Positions 1-11,077 of a stretch of 64,000 nt of DNA are shown here, piece by piece (position 1 is the first letter of the stretch; every line of letters begins with the position of its first letter). This stretch comes from Stropharia rugosoannulata (Eukaryota; Basidiomycota; Agaricomycetes; Agaricales; Strophariaceae). The notes under the pieces were generated by a model, which saw only the letters and a program-made list of their open reading frames with translations, made no database searches and was not told the origin of the DNA. The stretch lies in assembly GCA_028532985.1 (NCBI GenBank), contig JANCIK010000007.1, positions 1,426,001-1,490,000 on the forward strand, given 5' to 3'. A program made the translations under genes and the position numbers.

Positions 1-662
1 AATCTGTTCTGGTCCTATTAGGCAGAAATCCCATTGTAGACGGTGATTATATCGTTTTGGACGACCAACAACCTCACTGGAGACTACACTACTCGAACGA
101 AAGATGGGAAAGGAGACCCTCCGAATTTCCTGATAACCACACTCTTTGGTCTAGTTTCTGAGACGGCAGAATTTTTGACTTGCGCCAAGTTACCCATATG
201 CACATTCACCTTCTTAACCTCGAGTCAAGCATATTACAATCGTTTAATCTACCTGAAGTCTCGTGCATCACTATATCAAGTGGTGGAACAAGCTACTATA
301 AGACAAGCGGAGGCTTCCTGTATGCATTATCAAATGCCCGGGACTCAGTGGGTTCCGATACGGAGGCACTACCCTTTCTACCAAAGCTCACAACAATCCA
401 TTTCGACCGTGTGAGATTTAGGTCAACACAACTTGAACAACCCTCCAAGGCTTGCTATGACGTACACGTCGAGGAGCTACGCAACTGTCTTGCTTACAGA
501 GCAACATACGCGTCTGCAGTAAAATGTATAACAATGCGTTATTGCATCGGAGTGGAGGAAGCAGACGTTGCATTTTTGCGCGAGGAGATTCAGAGTGTAG
601 ACTGGGATGGATGGAACTGGAGAGGCGACAGGAATGCTGTGGATACTCTCACGAGTGACTGA
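1..662 (+). pseudogene. 3' fragment of an F-box/LRR-type protein
   Basis: The frame ending at 662 reads as the C-terminal part of the F-box/leucine-rich proteins that are abundant in Agaricomycetes. A stretch LPKLTTIHFDRV is followed by EELRNCL, a short helix, and a closing VDWDGWNW. In that family the end often reads as a column of L..CL..R, then a DV.FL element, then WDG. An in-frame stop at 159-161 separates this from open sequence on its left, and the gene would begin outside the window. The piece is therefore either the last exon of a gene entering from the left or a decayed copy. The family assignment is from recall of the pattern and is moderately sure. The coding state is unsure. Confidence 0.45.
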
Positions 663-1198
663 AGATAAAAAATATAGGGACGATACAAATTTCATGGATT
701 CAGAGGACTCGGGGGAATTTCCATTCAGCATGTACGGTGACGATTGACCAGTAGTTTTCGAATATCCAGAAAACTTGGCATTTTGGTACACACCTCAAGA
801 TCGGTCTTGCTTGTGGTACAGATGGTACCTCCGAGTCAACGGTACCTCGAAGTCTGCCGTGGCACGATAATGGCCGGAGTAAATGACACACACATGTTTA
901 TAAGTGACCAATCCTGCCAAACGAATTGCCAATTCAGGTAGAAGTTATTTCAAATTAACCAGTGCGTTTATTGCCAATTCACCAATATGTCCTACGGGGC
1001 TTTTACTCAAGTACTTTAACCCGACAATGAAGCTGAACCATGTATTATATGCTTCATGACGAAAGAGTCACATTCCACGATCAACTTATATGTTTTATTA
1101 AGTAGCATAAAACAAGTAAGAGTATTATATAAATGGTATATGAAAGTCCTTGTCGGTTAGCCATGAACATGAAGGCGCTCCATTTAAAGGAGCGGTGT
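663..1198. other. intergenic, no gene seen
   Basis: About 540 bases between the F-box fragment and the stop of the hydrophobin. Short open frames occur on both strands, but none has a recognisable motif or splice context. Confidence 0.5.
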
Positions 1199-1705
1199 TC
1201 AGAGTCCGGCGCTGATGGGACTGCAGCCCAGAGCGATGGCGCCGTTCTATTAAAAATAAGGTTTAAAATCTTTCTGCCCCACTTAATCCTGAGGCCTGAG
1301 GACTTACGAAGGTGTTGTTTTCGCAGCAGACGGGCTGGGCAGTGCAGGCACCGCTGTTGAGACCAATGACACTGAGAGGCGAGCAGGTTACTGTAAATGG
1401 GATAAATGTAAGTAGATATCAGGACGCTGTGACGAGCTCGCACGTACCGCCGACTGGGACGTTGACATCTCCCAAAAGAACATCAACAATACCGGCATTG
1501 GAAATGGCCTGAGTGGCAGCAGAGCCCTGTTCAATATTGCATGTTAGAGAATACTGGAAGTACATGAGTGTTCTGTGAAGGGACTCACAGTCTGAACAGA
1601 GTTACAGCACTGGAGAGCTCCAGTGTTGCACACGTTGTTGCTGGGTGGCACAGCGGTGGCGGCCACAAGGAGAGGGAGGGCGAGGACGAAGATACTGGCG
1701 AACAT
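1199..1705 (-). CDS. class I hydrophobin
   Basis: Small secreted amphipathic protein that self-assembles at air-water or wall interfaces. Four exons (1705-1589, 1526-1448, 1390-1308, 1246-1199) give 108 residues. The N-terminus MFASIFVLALPLLVAA is a signal peptide. All eight cysteines are present in class I order: C, CC (in CNTGALQCCN), C (in VTCSPLS), C, CC (PVCCENN) and a final C (ALGCSPI). The introns are 48-62 nt with GTGAGT, GTACGT and GTAAGT donors. A TATA box lies about 90 bp upstream. The exon plan is the same as in the two hydrophobins at 38-40 kb, but the sequence is clearly diverged from them. Family assignment is certain; which developmental stage uses it cannot be read from the sequence. 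Confidence 0.95.
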
Positions 1706-1793
1706 TGTGGGGTATGTAGAGTAAGAGGAGAGGCTTTGAAGACGATGAGAAGTAGAACTGTGTCTGCTGTCCTTCCCTCCCAATTCGAGCGCC

Positions 1794-1801
1794 TTTTATA
1801 T
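1794..1801 (-). promoter_or_regulatory. TATA box of hydrophobin at 1199-1705
   Basis: ATATAAAA on the minus strand, about 90 bp before the ATG. The two other hydrophobins here have TATA-like motifs at nearly the same distance (95-98 bp). Confidence 0.6.
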
Positions 1802-2794
1802 GCGTCCATGAGCGCGATATGCAAGGAAGCGAAGACGATGTAGTATGTAATACCGTCAGGACCTTTCCACTTTGAGCTCGTTGTTACTACTTGCACAGGG
1901 CGTGTATTGCGAGATACGCGTCTATTTTCAAGCGCGCCTTGATCTACTACTATTGCCGTAAGCGCATCACGTCCACTATTTATAACTTTGACACTCTGAA
2001 TTTTAAGTATGTCTAGCCATGCTCTGTTGACACTTGGTTGACATATATCGGACGCATGGCGCTTGACTTCTGCACGGACTACTCTTCCTCCACGAGTAGT
2101 CAAAAAAGCAGCAGCTTACCCCAAGCTTATCCGTGTGCGACCGTTCTACAGACTCCAAACAACTCTGTGGCATAGTGCTAAAGGACCGGTTTGATCAACA
2201 CGTTAAATGAATATTTTGTTCATTCGCACGATGCTAGTGTTTTCATTCCCTAACGCTAGGTGGCACTCTGTATACTTATTCGGATAGAAGTTGTATTCAA
2301 TTTTTGTACTTCTCCTAGTGCTATTGCTTATTCGGTTAGGCGTCAATCTCTGAATATTCCATCAGGCAGGTTGCTTGTTTATCCCGGAAGTATGCAATTC
2401 AATTTTGAAAGGTTGTATTTAGAGTCAGCCTTCTTGTTCGATTCGACTTCAGAATCGACTGGATGAGTTTGATAGCAACAAAAGTCCTAGTCAAGATGGG
2501 TAGTAGGTTATTTCATCATTCAAAGAACCACGTAGGCTTGTACGAATTTATAGTTAAATGCTACAAGTATAATAACGACGTCTGATGGCTGATAAGTAAC
2601 TGACAAGTACTATGTACGTACTTCATCCATACCAAATGAGGCAACAATGTTTCTGCTTTAGGAAGAAGGAAGAAGTGTTATTTTCGTCTCGTGTCAAGTG
2701 TACATCCCAGAAATTCACGGGGTAGTTATGTAGATATTACTATTCCTTACTTGATAAAGTTACGCTCGCTATTGCTCTATGCAAAGCAACTTCC
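1802..2794. other. intergenic, no gene seen
   Basis: Roughly 1 kb of AT-rich sequence upstream of the hydrophobin and downstream of the broken GNAT gene. Only short unsupported open frames were seen. Confidence 0.5.
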
Positions 2795-3513
2795 CTAAGC
2801 GCCTTTGTCCTGCAGCATATGCCATTCCTCCAATAGCATACCCATGCTGATGTAGTCGCGCCACGCCCCTTCAATCCGATAAGCCTTTCTTTCCCTCCCT
2901 TCCTCAACAGACCCGCTGCAATGTATGTAACATTTAGAATGATATCTCCAGAAAAGCAACAGAGCAGGCAGGACTCAGGAGGAAACTCACCATTTCTTGT
3001 ACACGCTTTGTGCTCGGAGGTTGTCCCCTCGGACTCCCAAAGCCACCCGGTGCATATTCAGATGGACAAACGCGCGTTCGAGCATAACTTCGTGATGGCT
3101 GTTCCGAGGCCGCGGTTGTGCACAGCAGGTGCAAGGACTATCGAGAACTCGGCAAGTCGATGCCCGCGTTCACCCTGCGCCCACAGCGCGGTAAATCCTA
3201 GGAATTGGGGTGTATGTAACGCAGCAGGCGTATCTGGCTGTTGGGCAGCTGCAGCTGCGCCGTTCGGAGGTAACGACGGAAGAGACTCGACTATGCAGAA
3301 CATCTCTGCCTTGTCTTCAATCGATTTTTTAAACCGTGCAATCATTGTTGGGCTAGTTGGAACAACAAATCCCTTGGAGAACTGGGCGACCATGGAGGCA
3401 TCGTTGAACAGTGCGACGATGTTATCGGAGTCCGAGAGGGCGTATTCACTCGGTGTGGATGTTGTATCGACGCGAAAGCCACGGAGACGGACACCGCAGG
3501 GTAGGTCAAACAT
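2795..3513 (-). pseudogene. GNAT-family acetyltransferase, single-base frameshift
   Basis: Paralogue of the intact gene at 8950-9653, with the same start MFDLPCGVRLRGF and the same intron. Exon 1 is 3513-2991 and exon 2 is 2915-2795. The acetyl-CoA loop reads NRGLGTAITK. Directly after it, around 3086-3088, one base is missing relative to the paralogue, and the frame shifts to a short wrong ending. Past that point the expected ERAFVHLN...HRV and, after the intron, CGSVEEGRERKAYRIEG are all still readable in the other frame. The break looks recent because the rest is well preserved; a sequencing or assembly error cannot be excluded. RimJ/RimL-type GNATs acetylate amino groups of proteins or small molecules. 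The substrate is unknown. A TATA-like ATATAAAG lies about 50 bp upstream. Confidence 0.75.
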
Positions 3514-3810
3514 GTTTGAAGGAGATGACTGCTGGGATACGGTTGCTGCAGTGCATCTTTATATGTAACACAGATTGTGCAGTATGCGCACTCTTTCTCG
3601 GCTCGTTGTACCGCCGGGGAAATGGAAAGGATGTGCCCTCATGCATCGTAGGTTGATCCGGATGATCTGGCTTGATAAAATCTGGCAACCATCTCTCCCT
3701 TGCATGCACCGTAAAATTAAACGATTCTATTGATACCGTGTACATAGCGTGGATTGATGTCCTTCAGCAAAATAATTGGGGATGAAGGATTGTATACAAT
3801 AATTCTTCGC

Positions 3811-4898
3811 TTAACCACCCAATGCGTATCCACCATCGACGTTGATGCGTTGGCCAGTGATATAGCCGCACCTATAGGTAATGCAAGAATTAGCGAGATC
3901 ACATAATTCACACTGATTACCCACTTCATCAAAAAGATAAAGGCCTCCGCCACCTATTTTAGAAATATGTTAACCGACGTTTAATGCTTTTTGGTGATGA
4001 TACTTACCTCGCTGGGCTCTCCGATGCGTTTGATGAGCAGTCTTTCTTCCATCTTGCTGCGCATTTGCTTCAAGATTGCAGGGAACTTATCCCATATCTA
4101 TACAAAATAGGAGCGCAGTCAGCTCGACGCGCCACAGTCATTGCCAGCCGATGCAATTTAAAGTCCAATCACCTCTGTTTCGATCTGAAAAGGGATAGGT
4201 CAGCTTAACTTCCCATTAGATCGCACATAGAGCTACGTACCCCTCCAGGGGCGACTGTATTCACGCGCACTGGCGCCAAATCCACAGCCAAGCCTTTAGC
4301 GAGGCCATCCACAGCAGCGCATGCGCCCGCCTGGTAAGTCTCTCCCTTTCCAGGCTTCAAATCTGTTGGTCCTATGAAATGCAACACATTAATCTGTATG
4401 TCACGGCAGTATTATCGGCGTGATAATTTACCTCCGGTAAGCGTCAGCGATCCTCCTTCGTTGAACTTGAGGTTCTGTGAGAGGATAAAGGGTCCCCAGT
4501 ATCGGACGGTGAAAGCATCTACATACGGCAAAGTCACGCAATGAGTATCTCCATTTGTGATCACGAGAAACCCGGTACGCACTCGCCATCAGCTCATGCT
4601 GGGGTGCTGTGAAATCTGGCACATCGCCGCTCGTCCAGGCGACATGATCGACAGAGCCGATGCGCTCGGCGAAGGCTTTGATCGCTGCGCTGTCCTTTGC
4701 ATTGAGCACCTCCCCGCGCACATTGCCGGGAAGCTTGTGCAATTTCAGGCGCTCAACGGCGCCTGCGACGCGCTCTGCGCTACTGGACGCAATGATAACT
4801 GTGCTCGCTTGCGCTTGGAGCGCGGCAAGTGCCGTGGCGAAGCCGATCCCGGAAGAACCTCCGACAACGACGACGGTCTTGTTCTGAAGAGTTGCCAT
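3811..4898 (-). CDS. atypical short-chain dehydrogenase/reductase (SDR copy 1)
   Basis: Rossmann-fold SDR-like protein of about 240 residues from MATLQNKTVVVV. The dinucleotide loop GGSSGIG is at residues 13-19. Further on come AWTSGDVPDF (the place of the usual NNAG), a block ending in GGSLTLTGG, then LAVDLAPVRVN, an IETE micro-exon and a C-terminal GQRINVDGGYALGG. The coding sequence is split by at least six introns at positions shared with the three other copies in this window. The usual catalytic Y-x-x-x-K is absent: the aligned site reads Q-A-G-A-C. Whether it is an active oxidoreductase is therefore open. A TATA motif (4951-4960) lies about 55 bp upstream. It is next to, and on the same strand as, the broken GNAT gene. 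Family is sure; substrate unknown. Confidence 0.85.
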
Positions 4899-5274
4899 GG
4901 GTGGTAAGTAAGTAAGAGTTTTGTGAGGCTACTCTGGTTATACAGCTTGGTTTATATACTGTCAAGGAGATTGCAGCCTCGACGTCGTTGACGTCTCGTG
5001 TTTGAAGGCGATCCCTTGTCTTACTTGTTGTCCTTCCAGACGAGTGCGGTAGAGTGCGATGCAGCGGTGTCTGCGCGATCGGACTCTAGGTGACGCGTTC
5101 GGCTGGCACACGGCGTCTTTGTAATAGATGTTATGCTTTAGCTGTCCGGTCACCGTGAGAAGTAAATGACCATGCGGACATGGTTTATTTATAGTAGGCG
5201 CCCATAGAGTACAAGGCGATATGGCATGCGTATCGCACCTGAGAATAGGAAGGTGTTTACATATCAGCTTGTAA

Positions 5275-5520
5275 CTATACACGGCCGCTAGCCATGTTCA
5301 AGTGTTTTAAATACATTGTGGTACTACTAGGGTTACTGTAGGTAACTCCAGGATTACTCAACGGCTTGATCGCAATGTCGAAAGTTTTGCACGTCAGGTC
5401 TCTGACATCCATCGAGTTTTTCTTTCTTTCGAAAACCATATCGGTGCAGTTGTATCCGCAGAGTAGAGCAACAGTCGTGACCGTCAAAACTGATAGGAAA
5501 ACGTAATCTACGCGTACCAT
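5275..5520 (-). CDS. possible small membrane or secreted protein
   Basis: Open frame of 81 codons starting MVRVDYVFLSVLTVTTVALL, which looks like a signal anchor or signal peptide. Two cysteines follow within the next 10 residues and a third further on. There is no homologue in the window, no recognisable domain and no clear splice structure. It could be a chance frame. The rest of 4962-6080 shows nothing else. Confidence 0.2.
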   Translation of the reverse strand: MVRVDYVFLSVLTVTTVALLCGYNCTDMVFERKKNSMDVRDLTCKTFDIAIKPLSNPGVTYSNPSSTTMYLKHLNMASGRV

Positions 5521-6087
5521 CTTCTTCTAGCTCGCCCGAAAAATATACATTTACTACGTGGAGTATTTGAGGTTTAAAACTGAGCGTGGACTTCGTTTGC
5601 CGCTGTAACAGCCTGAATCTAATCAGTTATCCTGAAAGTATGGCTATTGATATCAGAGATCAGTAAACCATCCCGTTATTTAAGAATAGCCTTGTACATC
5701 TTGTCAACAGTTTTTGGGGAACAGGTCTTCAGAATATCCGTTTAAACGGCTTGTTGGTGGCACTTTCAAATCTGGTCTCTGCTCGAGAATAAAATGCCTG
5801 TGAGTTGACTTACTTTAAAGGGTATTTTCTCGAGAAATATTGCCTTAGTGGGCTCGTTCTTTCTCTCAGATGGTACTCAAGTTTGCGCAGAAGAATTCTG
5901 TGGAATTACTGGGTAGGCAGTAATGTTTTATATCAAAATATATGTACATACTTAGGCCAATCGCTAAGAGAGTCTGCTTACGAAGACACTATTACTATAG
6001 TGCGCTTGCAATAGTTGAGCACCATTCCACCATGCCGAGAGTCCACGTCATCCTTTCCTGGACTCCCTGAAACCGCAGGGTATATAC

Positions 6088-6094
6088 TATAAAA
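6088..6094 (+). promoter_or_regulatory. TATA box of SDR copy 2
   Basis: TATAAAA, preceded by a TATATA run at 6081. The ATG is at 6129. Comparable boxes stand before SDR copies 3 (15330-15336) and 4 (17241-17247). Confidence 0.5.
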
Positions 6095-6128
6095 CAACTA
6101 GACTTAGCTTGAGCTTGAAAAGACACTC

Positions 6129-7213
6129 ATGGCTACTCTTCAAAATAAAACTATCGTCGTCGTGGGAGGTTCGTCCGGCATCGGATTCGGCGTGGCGCTT
6201 GCCGCGCTTCAATCACTTGCCAGCTCGGTGATCATCGCTTCCAGCAGCGCAGAGCGAGTAGCCGGCGCTGTTGAGCGCTTGAAGGCCCATAACCTGCCCG
6301 GTGACGTACGCGGGGAAGTAGTCGATGCGAAGGACAGCGAAGCCATCAAGGGCTTCGCCGAGCGTATCGGCGCCGTTGATCATGTGGCTTGGACAAGCGG
6401 CGATGTGCCGAACTTCACTGATTTGCAAGGGCTCATGACAAGTCGGTCGAAATTATTGTTCTACTATCGCAAAACTGCTTAAAGTAGCTTCTTATGTTTA
6501 TCTTCTCAGACATATTTGCCGTCCGATTCTGGGGCCCATTTATTCTCGCGCAAAACCTGAAGTTTAACGAAGGAGGCTCGCTGACTTTAACCGGAGGTCT
6601 ATAAACTTCCGCCACATATGTATAAACGCAACCTTATATTCCTTTATTTCGACTATAGGCACCGGAGACTACCGGCCTAGCAAGGGAGTAGGAGCAATCC
6701 AAGGCGGCGCCTGTGCGGCGCTGGAAGGGATAACAAAAGGCCTTGCTGTTGATTTAGCTCCAATAAGGATTAATCTGGTTTCTCCTGGAACAGTATGGAA
6801 ATCTTTTTATCAACGGAATTTTAGAGTTTTTCATCTAAATTCTCTAGGTCGAAACAGAGGTATCACTCACTCACTCAGCCTCTTTCGGTGACATACAATT
6901 ACAGGCTAACTCGTCTTTAAGATTGCGGCCAAGTCCTCGGCCGCATTGAAAGAAGCTCGCAATAAAACAAATGAGAAGCGGCTTATTAAACGTATGTGTC
7001 AGCCACACGAGGTGCTCTCTTTTCTCTGTCTTTGATGAACATAGCTTGACAGGGTGCTTGATTTTATAGATAGCCGAAGCATACATATTCTTGATGAAGT
7101 GAGTCTGACAAATTTATTCTACCGTTACGTTCTGTAAGCGCTTAACATTTGCAAGATGCGGCTATATCACCGGTCAGCGTATAAATGTTGAGGGTGGATA
7201 TATTCTGGGATGA
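6129..7213 (+). CDS. atypical short-chain dehydrogenase/reductase (SDR copy 2)
   Basis: Same architecture as copy 1: MATLQNKTIVVVGGSSGIG at the start, AWTSGDVPNF, GGSLTLTG, LAVDLAPIRIN, a VETE micro-exon and ITGQRINVEGGYILG at the end. All exons can be joined in phase. The catalytic position reads Q-G-G-A-C instead of Y-x-x-x-K. The exon that in other copies reads IWDKFPA is here replaced by a more diverged IAAKSSAALKEA. One donor is GTCTAT and another GTCGGT, so splicing may be weak. TATAAAA at 6088-6094 lies about 40 bp before the ATG. It looks open throughout but is the most diverged of the four full-length copies. Confidence 0.75.
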
Positions 7214-7994
7214 GAGTATGAGCGCTCAGCATGTACTTGGCTGTGTATGTAGTCTGAACGACTGTAGTACATACTATAAATATGTACCCGAATCGCGCCC
7301 GTTGCGTTGCGTTTATTTTTAGTGTGACCAATGCTGATCTTTTTTTCCTTTCAATGCGCACCTGTTTATAGATTTACAGGGTTACATACGAGCCGAGTGA
7401 CACGAGCTTGACACACTGAAAAACCCCACGACGGAAGCAACTACCCGTCTAACCACATCACCACTGCCACCGTTGTCGTACGTATCTACGGAGAGCAGCA
7501 GCTCGCAGAAATCTGAATTCCATTGGGGCAGAAGCATCTTTATCAGGATATTTGCTACGTAAAGTTCAGGAACCATGCTGGCACAGGACTAAAGCTTGTG
7601 GTAGACATGATAAATTTAACATGTCTTTCCATTCGTGTGAATTTACCTCTCGGCATGCATTTCGTAGGTCTTACTGTACAATATTTGCGTACTATACTGC
7701 GTACGCCTATTTCTTCATTCATTATAAGCAATTAGTGACATAAAATAAATCATCAACGACATTAAACTGGTAGCTAACATAGAAAAGCATGGATGTGCGG
7801 CTTCAGCGTACGGGCCCAGAACACCGCGTCCGGGACTTCTGTTTTGACGTTGAGAAATGCTCTAAAATGTTTCAATATAATTCGCTGTATTCCTCACGTA
7901 ACCGAGTAGGTGTGCCAGTAGGTTTATAAGGAACATGATCAGCCCGCCCAACCATCCTTATTTTGCCCCGGTTTGCTCTACGAATTCTCTCTTA
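7214..7994. other. intergenic, promoter side of the secreted repeat gene
   Basis: About 780 bases with no supported gene. A TTTATAAG motif near 7921-7928 is a plausible TATA box for the gene starting at 7995. Confidence 0.45.
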
Positions 7995-8804
7995 ATGCAG
8001 CTGTTAGCTGGACTTGTGGTCTTTATCACCGCTGGGGCAATCTCCGCATTGCCTTCTAGACAGCCAGTGGTCTGTCTCTCTGTACCTCTATCAGGATAGA
8101 TGGTATAATTTTAAACACACATAGATGACAACTGTCTCTTCTGCGTCTGGCATTATATGCGACGGCAATAAATTGCAGTGTACCGCCAATCTCGTAAGTC
8201 CGCTAGAACTAGTATAAGTCATGTTTGTGTGTGTCAGTGTTAATAAACATTTATCACCCTTAGGACTATGAAGATGGGGAGTGGATTGCGCAGTGGAAAA
8301 TAATGGCGTTCCACACACAGGATTCTTTAGATGTTCCCCAAGAGATAGCAATACATCCGGTGCCTATCAGCTCGATTAACTGCGACGGAGATATATACAA
8401 GTGCAGGGCCGATCTGGTAACTTGTATTATTTGGCTTGGCACTCCTGGATTACTGACATGCTCGTTCATAGAATCACGGCGATGGCAGATGGGTCGCTCA
8501 ATGGGCTACTAATATTTTCCATAAAGGCCTGCAATTCGAGGTATCGAGAGTTCATATTGATAAGTTTCAATCACAGTTTCTGACATGACAATGAAGAGTA
8601 ACAAAAAAGCACCATTATCTGTGGATGGTACGCTTCTGTGCGACGTCGACGCAGAAAGGTGTACAATAAATATGGTATGTACTGTCGTAGATTCTGAGTC
8701 GATCAAGAGTCTAACAACCAACACAGAAAAATTATGCCGATAGCCGCTGGGTTGCTCAATGGGCGGCCAAAATCTCTCGTCCAAACCTATTTGTAGAACA
8801 ATAA
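7995..8804 (+). CDS. secreted protein with three two-cysteine repeats (copy A)
   Basis: Six exons, all joined in phase 0: 7995-8069, 8125-8193, 8264-8416, 8472-8540, 8597-8674 and 8727-8804, giving 173 residues. A signal peptide (MQLLAGLVVFITAGAISA) is followed by three modules. Each pairs a C-x(5-6)-C segment (IICDGNKLQCTANL, INCDGDIYKCRADL, LLCDVDAERCTINM) with a tryptophan segment (DYEDGEWIAQW, NHGDGRWVAQW, NYADSRWVAQW). Introns fall between the Cys segment and the Trp segment of every module. The intron expected in the middle of exon 3 is missing compared with copy B at 23757-24633. The acceptor before exon 5 (GAAG) is inferred, because the nearer CACAG would lead into a stop. I do not recognise the family. 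It is secreted and possibly disulfide-stabilised. No catalytic motif was seen. Confidence 0.8.
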
Positions 8805-8949
8805 ATGTAATTTGCGAGCGTATCCGTTCGACGTCCAGTCTTCGTCCTCATACCGTCCTTCCAAGTCCCACATTCCTTAATAAGGCATCATTTACCGTTT
8901 GTATGTACTACTAGGATAACTTTAATAAACGCCGCTGTGTACTAATGCT

Positions 8950-9653
8950 CTACTTTGCTGTGCCCGCTCCGTTGTTTTGTTCCTGCAGCGCCCGCCATTC
9001 GCGTTCCAGGATTCCCATACTGAGATAGTCTTTCCATCCGCCTTCGATCCAGTAAGCCTCGCGCTCCCTCCCCTCTTCAACAAACCCGCTGAAAAAATAC
9101 GATAATAAATTACGATGATAAAGAGATTACTTATGGTCAAAAAAGTTTCTTACCACCTCTTGTAAACAGCTTGAGCCCTGAGATTATCTGCCCGGACACC
9201 AAGAAAAACGCGGTGAATATTTAAATGAACGAACGCTCGCTCGAGCACGAATTTGGTGATCGCGGTGCCGATGCCATGGTTCTGAGCTGCCGCCACGAGC
9301 GCAATCCCGAAGTTAGCAAGCCGATGTCCCCTCTCCGGATGAGCCCAAAGCGCAGTCAGGCCTAAGAACTGCGGCACGAACGGCTCGTCGCTCGTCGCTG
9401 CAGTGGTAGCGTTCGCTCCGAATCCAGGAAGGGACTCGACCATGCAGAACATCTCTGCCCCGTCCTCGATCTTCTTTGTCATCCGATCAACCGTCTCTGG
9501 TCCGCGCGGAACTATGAAACTCTGGGCGATCATTGGTGCAATGGTAGTGTCGTTGTATAGAGCGACGAGCTGATCCGTGTCCGACAAATCTTTGCCGGTG
9601 GATGGGCCCGCGCGAAAGCCACGCAGGCGAACGCCGCAAGGAAGGTCGAACAT
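8950..9653 (-). CDS. GNAT-family N-acetyltransferase
   Basis: Two exons (9653-9154 and 9088-8950) give 212 residues. N-terminal MFDLPCGVRLRGFR is followed by a beta/alpha core. The acetyl-CoA pyrophosphate loop is NHGIGTAITK. After it come ERAFVHLNIHRVFLGV and LRAQAVYKRCGFVEEGRE, then a terminal YWIEGGWKDYLSMG. This is the layout of RimJ/RimL-type (Acetyltransf_3) GNAT enzymes, which move an acetyl group from acetyl-CoA to an amine. The substrate cannot be told. It is the intact paralogue of the frameshifted gene at 2795-3513. A TATA-like motif near 9705-9712 is about 55 bp upstream. It is likely cytosolic, with no signal peptide. Confidence 0.9.
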
Positions 9654-11077
9654 TTTACAAGCTGGACTGGAGTTTTTGTATTAAGAAGTAAAGAAACACT
9701 CAATTTTATATCTGATGTCCGTTTATAAGCAGACGAATAACTCTAACCTTATCAGCGATCAGATATGTCACAATGCACATATCTTGTAAAGGTATGGCAC
9801 TATATGATGACCCTGCATCTGAGTAGTGGCCGGTACGTGCATAAGTATGCTTTCATCGTACTTTTGCGAGCTGCGGTCAAACCGAATGCCTGGACGAGAA
9901 CTGCGCTTGCTGCGGTGCACGAGTCAAATGGCGATTCATTTTAAATACTCGAACGCCGGGCAGTATAAGTTCTGGACTTCTGGTACCAATTGTCTTGTTT
10001 GCTTACTTTATTGCTTTGCATACTTATTTGTAGCTGAACTACGTTCGGAAGTTTCCGGTACCTTTTGAGCTTGTTCCACATCCATCCAACATCTATATCC
10101 TCAACAATTGTATTTTTGACTACCTATTCATCAGTCTCGCAGAGGGATATGACCCGGATTACCCGCTTGATTGGATAGCATATCGAAAGAATCAAGAATC
10201 GCGGATGCTACTGATCTAGTTTACCTTTTCTGTGAAAACCAATGCAAGGCGTACCCCAATGCAAGTCAAGCTTCCTGAATTCCGCAGCATATATCCTCGT
10301 AGATCGAAGTGCCTGGTCTGGGGTATACACATAGTTCACGATAAGCACTACATGTCTGTTTGTTCCATTGAATGCTCTGATTCGTGCACCGTACCGTACC
10401 GTAGGCGTCTTCCTCGCTGACACCGATAACGAGGATCAGTACCTAAGACCAACCTAAGACCGTGGTTCAGATGGTTTTCAATACGGCAATGGACAGAGTT
10501 CAAAGCACTCAGGCAAGAATACCGTGATATTGTATAAACGAGCTGAAAATAGGCCTTGGCTTTGCCGGTAACTGCGACTGCGACTGCGACTGCAAGCAAA
10601 TGTTCTTTTCGACTTTTTTTACACGATATTACGCGGCGAGGGGTCACCATTATCGGGCATCACCTATGATTGGCGGGATTATTTTCTCATACGACTCCTC
10701 CTGCAGAGGCTCGAACACGATACAACCCCGTTCCCGGCAATGGACAACCTCGAGGACTGGGAAGAAACACAGAGTTACTCTGAATAATATGCTCAATAGT
10801 CGCCTCGAGGAAAAGCATATACACACGCGAAAATAACCTGAGAGGAGTTGGAATTAGCCTGGGATGGAGGTGCCAAGTAGCTGCGCTGATCCTCGCGGGC
10901 GGCGCCGCGCCGGTAGACAGGATATCCGCTGGTGATGGAAAAAGCGGTGCACATGTCGGACTCAATGGCTTTGGAAAAATAAAAACCTTCCAATGCTCCG
11001 ACCTCTTAAGTAGCTAAAGCTCACTCTTTCCTGATCCCTTTCATTCACACCTCCCCCTATCCAGAACCACCAAGTGG
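9654..11077. other. intergenic, no gene seen; short hexamer repeat
   Basis: About 1.4 kb between divergent genes. The only structure noted is a four-unit CTGCGA hexamer run at 10572-10594. Small open frames are not supported by motifs or by paralogues. Confidence 0.5.

Noticed and set aside
10572..10594. CTGCGA hexamer run as a regulatory array
   Set aside because: Only four units, and far from any gene start; simple slippage is enough.
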